The translations under genes were made by a program, and so were the position numbers. 64,000 nt of DNA from Ichthyophis bannanicus. Taxonomy: Eukaryota; Chordata; Amphibia; Gymnophiona; Ichthyophiidae. The notes under the pieces are model-generated. The model did no database searches. It had not been told where the DNA came from and worked only from the letters and a program-made list of their open reading frames with translations. This document shows, piece after piece, positions 33,501 through 42,637 of this stretch (position 1 is the stretch's first letter; the number at the start of each line of letters is the position of its first letter). The stretch lies in contig CM066035.1 of the NCBI GenBank assembly GCA_033557465.1, positions 244,608,869-244,672,868 of the forward strand, read 5' to 3'.

Positions 33501-33690
33501 GTAGTTACTCACCTGTAACAGGTGTTCTCCAGGAGAAGCAGGAATCAGTCCTCACTTAAGGGTGACGTCGGCGCTGACGGAGCCCTCGCAGAGCAATTTT
33601 CCCCAGCTTTCACAGAAAGCCTTTGGGAATTGCAGCGCGCATGCACGGTCCCCTTCCCGCCTAGGGATGCCATCTTGCTCAGTCTGATGA
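33501..33690. repeat. DIRS-C left inverted terminal repeat
   Basis: Inverted relative to 39030-39200. It contains GTGACGTCGGCGCTGACGG, CGCGCATGC and GGGATGCCATCTTGCTCAG, which are the counterparts of promoter-like words in the right repeat. The outer GTAGTTACTCACCTGTAACA is specific to this end and is repeated inverted at 33790-33812. Confidence 0.88.
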
Positions 33691-33756
33691 CATAGCAGCA
33701 AGACAGCAAAAGTTAGCAAAAAGAATGACTGCAACTCCGAGGGGAGGAGGGAGGGT

Positions 33757-33855
33757 TGTGAGGACTGATTCCTGCTGCTCCTGGAGAACACCTGTTACAG
33801 GTGAGTAACTATTCTTTCTCCAGGATCAAGCAGGAAGTCAGTCCTCACTTATGGG
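33757..33855. repeat. DIRS-C internal complementary region
   Basis: The left part is the complement of the left terminus (CAGGAGAACACCTGTTACAG-like, then GTGAGTAACTA). The right part from about 33812 is the complement of the right terminus (CTCCAGGATCAAGCAGGAAG). Same logic as in DIRS-A and DIRS-B. Confidence 0.87.
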
Positions 33856-33991
33856 ACTCCCAAGCTTAAGGCTACCGGAAACCTCAAGCCTAAAAAGAGC
33901 TCCCTGAAGCTCAACAGTACAGAAGGAAGGAATCTTCTCTGAATACGCATCCGGCCGGTAGCCAACACCGGAGCCGGAGGGTAGGAGTTGC

Positions 33992-35881
33992 CTAAACCTC
34001 AAAGAGATTGTGGAGGACTGCCTGACCGAAAGCACTGTCCCTGCGGGACTCCCTTTCCAGGCAGTAATGAGCCGCAAAGGTCTGACCTGAAGACCAAGTA
34101 GCGGCCCGGCAGATGTCTGCCAATGGAACAGAGCGGAGGTGAGCCACAGACGCGGCCTTCGCCCTAACCCGATGCGCCGTGACACGACTTTCCAAGGAGA
34201 GACCGGCTGCCCCGTAAGTCCAGGCAATACAGTCGGCTACCCCGATGGACAGAGTACGCTTAGAGACAGGTACCCCCAACCGATTGGGGTCAAACGAGAC
34301 GAAAAGCTGGACCGCATTTCTATGCTCTCGCGTACGGTCAAGGTAGAAGGATAAGGCTCTTCTACAGTCCAGGGTATGCAGCACCGTTTCAGCTCGGCTG
34401 GTGTGCGGCCTGGGAAAGAAGGTCGGAAGAACCACCTCCTGGTTGATGTGAAAGTGGGAGACCACCTTTGGAAGAAACTTGGGGTGGGTCCGCAGCACTA
34501 CCCTATTCCTGTAGAGCCTAGTGTACGGGGGCTCCGATACTAGGGCTTGTAGCTCACTTACTCGCCTCACAGAAGTGAGGGCTACCAAGAAGAGAGTTTT
34601 CCAGGAGAGGAAACGAAGAGGGCAGGTAGCCATGGGCTCAAAGGGTGGGCAGGTAAGCCTTTGCAGAACCACGTTGAGGTCCAAGTCAGGGGCTGGGGGG
34701 CGCAACGGAGGCTTAAGTAGAAGGAGGCCTCTGAGAAAACGCGCCACCAAGGGGTGCAAAGAGAGAGGCTGGCCTTCAACCGGTGAATGATGTGCAGAGA
34801 GAGCACTGAGGTGAACTCTGACAGAGTTGGATTTGAGACCTAGATCAGAGAGCTGAAGCAAATATTGCAGTACCACCGATACTAAACAAGCGAAGGGGTC
34901 CTCAGATCGCTGAGAACACCAGACCGAGAAACGACGCCATTTGAGGGCGTAAGATTTCCGGGTGGAAGGTCGCCGGGATGCTAGGACGACGGCTTCCACC
35001 TCCGGAGGTAGCAGAAACGGAGCTAGGACTACCCTTTCAGCAGCCAGGCCATCAGGTGCAGAGCCCGGAGGTTGGGGTGCAGAAGAGTTCCCTGATCCTG
35101 GGACAGGAGATCGGGCTGAAACCCCAGAGGGAGAGGGGTGTCCACCGCCAGCTGTAGAAGCAGAGGGAACCACGGTTGTCTCGGCCACCGGGGTGCTACC
35201 AGGATCACGGAGGCCCTGTCCTGGACAACTTTGAACAATGTCCAGGACACCAGTGGCGTGGGAGGGAAGGCATACAGCAGACCCGTGGACCACGAGACGA
35301 GGAAAGCATCCGGCGCTACTCGAAGAGGATGAGGGTGCCGGGAGCAGAACCTGGGGAGCTACCTGTTCAGGGGACTGGCAAACAGGTCCACGGTGGGAGA
35401 GCCCCACCGGAGGAAGATCTGCTGAACCACCGCGGGGTTCAACTTCCATTCGTGTGGTAGCAGGATCCGGCTCAGCTTGTGCGCCAGGCAGTTGTCCTGC
35501 CCTGGCAGGTAAGCCGCCTTGAGCAGGATGTCGTGATCGACCGCCCAAGAGCACAGCCTCCGGGCTTCCTGACATAGAAGGAGGGAGCCCGTGCCCCCCT
35601 GCTTGTTCACGTAGAACATTGCCACCTGATTGTCCGTCTGCACCAGTATGGACTGACCGAACGTTAGGTGAGAGAAGGTCCGCAGAGCTAGGCGGATCGC
35701 CCGGAGCTCCAGGAAGTTTATCTGCTGGGCGGCTTCCCAAGGCATCCAAAGGCCTTGAGTGCATGTCCCCCGACAATGCGCCCCCCAACCCAGGAGGGAA
35801 GCATCTGTCGTGAGCACCCGGGACGGCGGTGGAGACTGAAAGGGCATGCCGAGCACTAGATTGGGCAGGTGAAGCCACCAT
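33992..35881 (-). CDS. DIRS-C tyrosine recombinase, intact 629-codon ORF
   Basis: The only uninterrupted recombinase in the window. The N-terminal 240 or so codons are Pro/Ser/Gly-rich and overlap the RNase H frame. The recombinase begins near RRPSTRKSYALKWRRFSVWC. Catalytic residues: Arg in LTSVRRVSELQAL, H-x-x-R as AHRVRAKAASV, and the Tyr in FAAHYCLERES. It ends DSAFGQAVLHNLFEV and stops 135 bases from the internal complementary region. It would cut and join the element circle to target DNA. The real start may be further inside than the first Met at 35881, as the overlap with RNase H is long. Confidence 0.86.
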   Translation of the reverse strand: MVASPAQSSARHALSVSTAVPGAHDRCFPPGLGGALSGDMHSRPLDALGSRPADKLPGAPGDPPSSADLLSPNVRSVHTGADGQSGGNVLREQAGGHGLPPSMSGSPEAVLLGGRSRHPAQGGLPARAGQLPGAQAEPDPATTRMEVEPRGGSADLPPVGLSHRGPVCQSPEQVAPQVLLPAPSSSSSSAGCFPRLVVHGSAVCLPSHATGVLDIVQSCPGQGLRDPGSTPVAETTVVPSASTAGGGHPSPSGVSARSPVPGSGNSSAPQPPGSAPDGLAAERVVLAPFLLPPEVEAVVLASRRPSTRKSYALKWRRFSVWCSQRSEDPFACLVSVVLQYLLQLSDLGLKSNSVRVHLSALSAHHSPVEGQPLSLHPLVARFLRGLLLLKPPLRPPAPDLDLNVVLQRLTCPPFEPMATCPLRFLSWKTLFLVALTSVRRVSELQALVSEPPYTRLYRNRVVLRTHPKFLPKVVSHFHINQEVVLPTFFPRPHTSRAETVLHTLDCRRALSFYLDRTREHRNAVQLFVSFDPNRLGVPVSKRTLSIGVADCIAWTYGAAGLSLESRVTAHRVRAKAASVAHLRSVPLADICRAATWSSGQTFAAHYCLERESRRDSAFGQAVLHNLFEV

Positions 35882-36864
35882 TGCAGGGAGGAGACCAGAT
35901 GGTCAGAAACCTGTAACATGTCCGATAGCCTCCCTGTGGCCTGATGCCACTGAGAGCGAAGGCTCCACTGGGCAGGTCTCATATGTAGACGGGCATTCGG
36001 AGTGACATGGACCGTGGAGGCCATGTGTCCGAGCAACTGCAGGAACTATCTGGCAGGGGCCGGCGACTCGCCGCTGAACCCGCCAGCTAGGGCCATGAGC
36101 CTGTTGGCCCGTTCCAGAGGCAAGAAGGCACGAGCCTGCCGAGTGTCCAGCCGTGCCCCTATGAACTCGAGGTCTTGAGAGGGGAGCAAAGCGGACTTTT
36201 CGAAGTTTATGACGAAGCCCAAGTGCTGAAGCAGAGCCACCGTATGTTGGGCGGCCTGGGCGACCTCTGGAGCCGACGACGCCCGGATGAGCCAGTCGTC
36301 CAGGTATGGGAAGACGAAGAGGCCTTGAAGCCTTAGGAAGGCTGCCACCACTGCCAGGCACTTCGTGAACACCCTGGGAGCGGAGGACAGGCCAAAATGC
36401 AGCACTCGGTACTGATAATGATTCCCTGCCACCACAAACCTTAGGTATTGTCGGTGGTCCGGATGAATAAGGATGTGGGTATAAGCATCCTTTAGATCCA
36501 AGGAGCATAGCCAATCTCCCCGCTGGAGGTAGGACAGTAGGGTTCCAAGGGTAAGCATCTTGAACCTTTCCCGTTGCAGGAACTTGTTGAGGTTGCGCAA
36601 GTCTAGAATGGGCCTGAGGCCTCCTGTTCTCTTTGGAACCAGGAAGTACCTCGAGTAAAACCCGTGACCCCACAAGTGTTGGGGCACTGGCTCCACCGCC
36701 TGTTCTTGAAGCAGGCTTTGCAACTCCTGAAGGAGTACGTCCTCGTGCAGCAGGGGTCTGGAAGGCTCCCCTGGGAAGTAGAGGGGGGCACCTGGTGAAA
36801 ACGCAGGAGGTAGCCCTTGTGGACCACCTGCAACACCCAGGCATCGGATGTAATGGCTGACCAC
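35359..36864 (-). pseudogene. DIRS-C reverse transcriptase and RNase H, one stop
   Basis: A single reading frame from 36864 to 35359 interrupted only by one stop at 36046-36048. The RT shows YFLVPKRTGGLRPILDLRNL, SLDLKDAYTHILIHP, SSAPRVFTKCLAVVAAF and the catalytic FPYLDDWLIRA. RNase H shows LTTDASLLGWGAHC, NFLELRAIRLAL and QTDNQVAMFYVNKQGG, then VDLFASPLN. The N-terminal RT block (ITSDAWVLQVVHKGYLLRF) lies in another frame before about 36800, next to a G-run, so a further shift exists there. Confidence 0.85.
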
Positions 36865-36906
36865 CTGTGAGCAAAGTGGGTCAGCCGACCCCCCGTGCTG
36901 GCATAG

Positions 36907-38785
36907 TCAAAAACCTCCACCCTGCTGGGCCGGGGCCTGCGTGGTGGGTTTGGGGGCTTTTTGCTTCCGGGAACCGTTACCCTGTCCCCTAGGCCGCTGC
37001 CCCTGAAGGGGGGTAGTGGCCTGATATTGTGGTTGGTGATGCGTATAAGCAAACACTTTTCTCGGGTAAAAAGGCTTTTTGCCCGAGCCCTTCTTCTTCT
37101 GTGAAGGGGCAGAGGGCTTCCTGGAGAGGCGAGTCCTGGTGAGAGTCTCTGACTCGAGCTCCGCCGCCTTTTCGGCCATGGGTTTGCCGAAGAGGTTTTC
37201 CCCTCGGCAAGGAACATCGACCAACTTGTCCTGCACCCATGGCTCGAGGTCGGATGATTGAAGCCAAGCCTGGCGGCGAGCCCCGATGCCGGCTCCGGCC
37301 ACCCGAGCCAATGCCTCGAAGCCATCATAGGCCGCTCGAGAAATGAACTTCGAACATTCTCGAATCCCTGAGGACAAGGCCTGGAACCGCTGCAAGGGTT
37401 CCTCGGAGAGACCGGCAGAGAACCCCTCAATTTCTTTCGCCAGGTCTCGGAGGTACATACCCATATACAGCTGATATGTCTGGACCCGACAAGCAAGCAT
37501 AGAGCCCCGGAAGCACTTCCTACCGAGGGGGTCCAGGTTCCGGGCCTCCTTACCCGGGGGCACCGAGGAGTGCATCTTCTGACTCTTAAGTCGATGCATG
37601 GCCGACTCCACCACCATGGAGTGGTGCGGAAGCTGCGCCTTCTGGAACCCGGGGCTCTTGCGGACTCGATACATGGAATCGACCCGCTTGCTCAACACTG
37701 GCGTAGAGGCTGGGCTCTCCCACATGCGGAAGAGAAGCCGCTCCAGCATCGGGGGAACCGGTACAGTGAAGGCCTCCCTCGGGGGGGAGTCGTATTGAAG
37801 GGCCTCGAGCTCCTCGGCTCAGGGTTCCTCCTCCGGATCCACGGGGAAGGCCAAAGCCTTGGCCATGCCCCTCACGAAGTCGGAGAACCGGGTATCCTCC
37901 GAGGGGGACCGCCTCCGAGGCTCCAACTCGGGCGAGTCGGAGGGGACGCACCGAGTCTGGAAAGAACCGGGTGACTCGTCCTCCTCCGTGTCCCAGCCCG
38001 ATTCCTCCGAGGAGGAATCGAGCGGTTCTGTGCGGGCAGGGCCCAGGGACCGCCGCCCCGACGCCGAGGCCGGCGTCGAGGACCTCGGTCCCGAACGGGA
38101 AGCCGAGGGAGACCTAGGTCAAGGATCGACTCGAGCTCGCATGGACTCGAGGATCGACTCGGCCTCCGGGGTCGACTGGAGCGTCGACGTCCCGGTGGTC
38201 GGGGCAGATGCACTGGCGAGGCCGGTGATCCATGCCCGCTGCTGGTCCATGAAGGCAGATATACTGCGCTCCAAGGACGTCAGTCTGAGATCAAGCTCAG
38301 AAGACCCAGCAGCCGCCGACTCGTGCCCCGACGGCGTCGGGCCCGACGTCGGTTCATCCGTGGGGGAGTCCAAGAGGACTATAGCACTCACGTGTCTAAG
38401 AGACCACTTCGAGACGAGGAAGCTTCGAAGGCATTTCCCCCTCCGACGGCCCGGGGTGTCGGGCCAGGCTAGGTGACCTGGCCCTCGAAGGACCGGGATC
38501 GCCTCCCGGCTCCACCCTCGCGGGCTTCTTCTCCCGCCGGTGTTCCCGGCCGGGGGAGCCCCGCTCAGAACTCCGACAATGCTCCGAGCCGGAGCCACGA
38601 GGCGTCGAGGCCTCTGACGAGGTCCGCGCGGAGTCAGAGAAGATCCGATCCCTTTGCGACTGCTGGCTCCTGAGCGCCTTCGAGGACATCTTGCTGCACG
38701 GGCCGCAGCTCATAGGGTCATGCGTGTCGGTGAGAGACATGAGTCTGATACAACGATCACACTTTTTAAAACCGCTGGCGGCCAT
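36907..38785 (-). pseudogene. DIRS-C gag-like gene, split over frames
   Basis: It probably starts at the Met at 38785 with a CxxC pair module (FKKCDRCIRLMSLTDTHDP then CGPC). A charged Ser/Arg/Pro-rich part follows, then a coiled-coil-like stretch with LDLRLTSLERSISAFMDQQR in a second frame near 38290. The conserved last part is an open frame at 36907-37749 with VDSMYRVRKSPGFQKAQLP and RAAYDGFEALARVAGAG, ending in a Lys/Gln/Pro-rich tail. A stop near 37820 and at least two shifts split it. Confidence 0.75.
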
Positions 38786-39029
38786 CGGGGGAAAAAGAAC
38801 CCCGGCAAGGTCGAAAGACCGCGCTGCCTGGGATGAAGGAAAAGTGGCGGGAACGCCAGTTGGAATAAAATAAATAATAAAAACGTAGACGGGCCCTATA
38901 GAGGATATCGAGGCCCGGCGGGAAGAGGAACACACGAACCGAGAAAAATTTAACGTAATACAAATCAAAGAAATCAACTTTTCTGCGGCGGTAACAGACT
39001 ACGTCTGTAGGGCTCCGCGGAAAAAAGAA

Positions 39030-39200
39030 GTCTGAGCAAGATGGCATCCCTAGGCGGGAAGGGGACCGCGCATGCGCGCTGCAATTCGCAAAGGCTTTCT
39101 GTGAAAGCTGGGGAAAATTGCTCCGCGAGGGCTCCGTCGGTGCCGACGTCACCCATAAGTGAGGACTGACTTCCTGCTTGGTCCTGGAGAACAAACATTA
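39030..39200. repeat. DIRS-C right inverted terminal repeat with promoter-like motifs
   Basis: Inverted copy of the left repeat. It contains a YY1-like CAAGATGGCAT (about 39037-39047), a palindromic NRF-1-like GCGCATGCGC at 39068-39077 and a near-CRE CGACGTCA at 39144-39151. As gag is transcribed from this side, the repeat may hold a TATA-less promoter (inference). Confidence 0.85.
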
Positions 39201-39689
39201 CTTACAGCTGTGGGTAACTGGTCACGCTGCCTCTGCTCCAGGCCTGGCGGATTCATAAGAACAACTGCTAGGACTGGAGAGGAGGCAGCGTGGTCACGCT
39301 AGCTCTGCTATTTGGGCCCGGTTTGGGGTGTGCCAGCCGCAAGGTGGGGCACCTACAGGGCTTAAAACTCTACTGGTTTCGCACATACCATGACAGTCAT
39401 GAACCTCACTCTTAACTAAGCCACAAAACAGTATGTGGAGTAAGTGCAGGTTTTACCTCTGGCAGCAGTGCTATTACCAGGGTAGTCGTGCATTTTATTT
39501 AAAACTCTAATATGAAATCTGTCAATCAGGATTGGCCCAAACATTAGGCAAATAAGGCAGGCACCTAGGGTGGCAACCTCTGGGGTTAGCAAAAAGCAGG
39601 GCATTCAAAGCTAAATAATTCATTCTCATAGCTGGTGGGGGAGGAAGCATAAGGCTTAAACCTAAGGTGCCACCACCTTGAACCAACTC
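39201..39689. other. Intergenic DNA, no firm features
   Basis: Bases 39560-39670 hold a weak inverted pair (CACCTAGGGTGGCA against AAGGTGCCACC). I see no genes or recognised repeats otherwise. Confidence 0.25.
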
Positions 39690-40020
39690 TGGTGCTTTCT
39701 CCCATTAAATCATGACTACATGTTCAGTAATTTTGTTCTTTATAATGGTTTCAACCATTTTGGTGGTACTGCTTACCGGTCTGTAATTTTCTGGGTACCA
39801 TTTGAATCCTTTTTCAAAGTTGGCGTTACATTGGCCATTTGCCAATCTTCAGGTGCTAGAGATGATTTTAATGCTAGTTCACTGGTTACTAATAGTAGGT
39901 CTGCAATCTCATATTTCAGTTCTTTCAACACTCTCAGATATATACCATCCGGTCTAGGTGATTAGCTACTCTTCAGTTTATCAAATAGTTGTAAAACAGC
40001 TTCCTGGTTTATCAATATTT
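39690..40020 (-). mobile_element. CR1 fragment, start of reverse transcriptase
   Basis: On the minus strand this matches 18700-18990: a region coding for the ELKYEIADLLLV and SSVIPEDW-like stretch, with TGTTCAGTAATTTTGTTCTT at the far end. Both ends are truncated. From 40020 to 40430 nothing recognisable was seen. Confidence 0.65.
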
Positions 40021-40429
40021 CTTCAAAGCGGACTGAGACAAAACCAGGCATAAGACACACTAGGAAAGGGGGGTGCATAGGGCAACAATTGTTTCCATAG
40101 TGCCTAACAGAGAACCTGGACACAAAGGATAGAGGTTAAAATTGCCAAAAAGTTAGGTTCACAAAACCAGGATATGTAAAAACCTGGCTAAAAAGATCTT
40201 AAATGAGCTCTCTAGAGTACGCAAGATAGAATCCTCCCCCAGTAGGGCTTTTAGCTAACTAGTTTGGCCTTGGATCAGACAACTAAATAGCTTGGAAAGA
40301 GCAAAGGGCATGTGCTGGGCAGTAGGCAAACAGAAGGGAACGTAAATCAAATGGAATCCCCATGTAGTAAGCTCAGTGAGCCAGAATGAGAATTTTAAAT
40401 TTAATCTAGTATAAGATCAGAAGCCAATG

Positions 40430-41760
40430 TTAGAAACATGACGGCAGAAAAAGACCATACAACCTATCCACTCTGCCCTTCCATACTAACTACTACAGTC
40501 CCTATATTTCCTTTAAAGATCTTCTGTGTTTGTCCCATGCTTTTTGACTTCAGATACAGAACAAACCAGTCAGTACTAGAGGAGATCAAACCTAAGCTTT
40601 CTTTAGAAGCTCAGATGACAAGACTTCGATTTTCATACTTTAGACACATCATGCAGAGAGAGAGAGATCATTAGAGAAAGACATCATGCTTGGCAAGATA
40701 GAAGGTCAACGCAAAAGAGGAAGGCCAGCAATGAGATGGATCGATACAATAACAGCAGCTACGGGTACCAGTCTGTCAACAATGAGCCGCTTGACTGAAG
40801 TCCGAACACAATTTAGGACAACTATCCAGAGGGTCGCCATGAGTCGACACCAACTCGATGGCACAACAACCACCACCATCCTCATCTCTATTGCCTACAC
40901 TGGGAGACTATTCAATGCATCTACCACTCTCAGTAAAGAAATATTTCCACATATTACTCCTGAGTCTATCCCCTTTCACCTCATCCTTTGTCCTCTTGTT
41001 GCAGAGCTTTCAGTGAAAGAGGCTGTCCTATGTTATTTATGCCACGGAGGTATTTAAATGTCTCTCCTCTCTTCCACCTTTCCTCCAAAGTATACATATT
41101 GAAATCTTTACGTTTGTCCCCATATGGCTTATAACGAAGTCCACTGATTATTTTAGTAGCCACCCTCTGCACCGACTCCATCCTATTTATATCCTTTTGA
41201 AAGTGTGGTCTCCAGAATTGCACACAATACTTCAAAACCTTACCCAACAGCCCTTCCGCAATATTACTAACAAAAATGTTAAAGAGAATTGGACCAAGGA
41301 CCGATCCCTGCAGCACATCACTTGCAACATCCTTCTCAGAGTGAAATCCATTTACCTGTACCCTTTATCGTCTCCCACTCAATTCATTTCTAACCCAGTC
41401 AGTCACTTAAGGTCCATCCCTATGGTGCTCAATTTATAAGTCACTTGTGCGGAACAGTGTCAAAGGCTTTACTGAAATTTATGTACACCACATCTAGGGC
41501 TTTCCCATGTTCCAACTCTCTGGTCACCCAGTCAAAGAAATTAATTAGATTTGTCTGACAAGACCTACCTCTAGTAAAACCATGCTGCCTCAGATCCTGT
41601 AATCCTTTGGACTCCATAAACCTCACTATCCTCTATTTTAGCAGCATTTCCATTATTTACATAGAGGTCAGATTAACTGGCCTTTAGTTCTTATTTCTGC
41701 TTTTGTGTAAAGGGACCACATGAGCCCTTCTCCAGGCCTCTGGGACCACTCTCAACTCTA
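40430..41760 (-). mobile_element. CR1-type LINE (second family), 5'-truncated and internally deleted
   Basis: The minus strand encodes GLQDLRQHGFTRGRSCQTNL and YINFSKAFDTVPH near 41450-41600, and GSVLGPILFNIFVSNIAEGL then RMESVQRVATKIISGL near 41150-41310. The family is the one at 53804-55166 on the plus strand. Compared with that copy, the part holding the FADD catalytic box is missing near 41235. The 3' UTR (40430-40570) is split from the rest by an RTE fragment. Confidence 0.75.
40585..40872 (+). mobile_element. RTE-type LINE 3' end
   Basis: Plus-strand relic of the C-terminus of an RTE-like ORF: MTRLRFSYFRHIMQRER, then in another frame after a GA repeat MLGKIEGQRKRGRPAMRWID, and VAMSRHQLDGTTTT. 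BovB/RTE proteins end in the same kind of block. It interrupts the minus-strand CR1. Its terminal GGGTCGCCATGAGTCGACAC is shared with the SINE tail at 3870-3905. Confidence 0.7.
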
Positions 41761-41764
41761 AAGA

Positions 41765-42390
41765 AGCATGAAAAAAAGATTATTGTACTGTTTTGGCAAT
41801 ATGAGTGAATGGTAGATTGTTGTCAACTGGATAGAATATGGAGTCTTTAACTGCTGTTGGGGTGTTTCTAATGTATGACTGAAGTGAAAGTGGTCTGTGG
41901 GAATTAATGACCCACAATGCTTCTGATTTTCTTTTGGGTTGAGAATCAGCGTGTATGCCTCTTTCTGAGCAGCAATTTTATTCAATTTCTCTTCTAGAGA
42001 GCTTAGAAAGGTCTGATCTCAGCTGTTATGGGCTATTACCAGATGTATATCATCTGTGTAACTTTATGTAAGGTAGGAGCCAAGATGGAATCTTGGGTAC
42101 GCCTTATGGTAGTGGTAAGTTGTTGATAATGACTCCTGTATAGTCACTTGGAACACTCTTTTGATTAGGTATGAGCAGAACCAATTTAAAGCTGAACCTA
42201 TTATTTCCACCATCTCTAGCTGAACCAGGAGCAAGGTATTTACAGCATCAAAGGCCACACTTGGAACCAAATGAATTAACAGTTATCTTAGCGGATCTTA
42301 TCCACCGTAACAAGGAGGGCAGTCTGAGTGCTGTGACCAATATGGAAGCCCGACTGCTATGGATGAAGGGAGTTATTTATACTCAGAAAA
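41765..42390 (-). mobile_element. Old L2-like LINE fragment
   Basis: The minus strand encodes HSVAFDAVNTLLL-like and GSALNWFCSYL words near 42130-42260 and a STQTALL-like word near 42330, which fit L2/Rex-type reverse transcriptases (FDxVNHxLLL and SALxWFxSYL). Multiple stops. The 42390-42614 stretch contains a GCTAGACCAGTCCAGACACG word reminiscent of DIRS termini but is otherwise unassigned. Confidence 0.5.
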
Positions 42391-42637
42391 ACCTGTTCCA
42401 AATCATCCTGCTAGACCAGTCCAGACACGTGGGTAGTGCCCCACCTCCCTCCACCAAGATGACAGAGACAAATAAAGACTAGAAACTTCCATTGCCATCA
42501 TCATTGGTACAAGGACACCTTCCTAGTAGAGCCCCTCTGGCAGACAACTCCAGGTACAAGATCGCAGTGCTAGCATGTCAGATCGGAGTTTAACCATCCC
42601 TGCTTGGGTGTGGCATCAGCCCACAGAAACGGGGAAG

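Larger units (their letters stand above)
33501..39200 (-). mobile_element. DIRS-C: DIRS-like retrotransposon of a second lineage
   Basis: A 5.7-kb element with gag, RT, RNase H and tyrosine recombinase on the minus strand between inverted repeats. Protein sequences are well separated from DIRS-A/B (for example YFLVPKRTGGLRPILDLRNL instead of YFVVPKKEG), so it belongs to another lineage shared with DIRS-D. The recombinase ORF is intact, RT/RNase H has one stop and an upstream shift, and gag is split. It lies about 1 kb upstream of the MIPEP promoter. Confidence 0.9.

Noticed and set aside
37859..38476. Plus-strand 205-codon frame over DIRS-C gag
   Set aside because: It is an antisense shadow of GC-rich gag sequence; its residues show no domain and the minus strand carries the DIRS blocks.
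42400..42614. Left terminal repeat of DIRS-D
   Set aside because: Only a short DIRS-terminus-like word is present; it does not match the DIRS-D right repeat when inverted.
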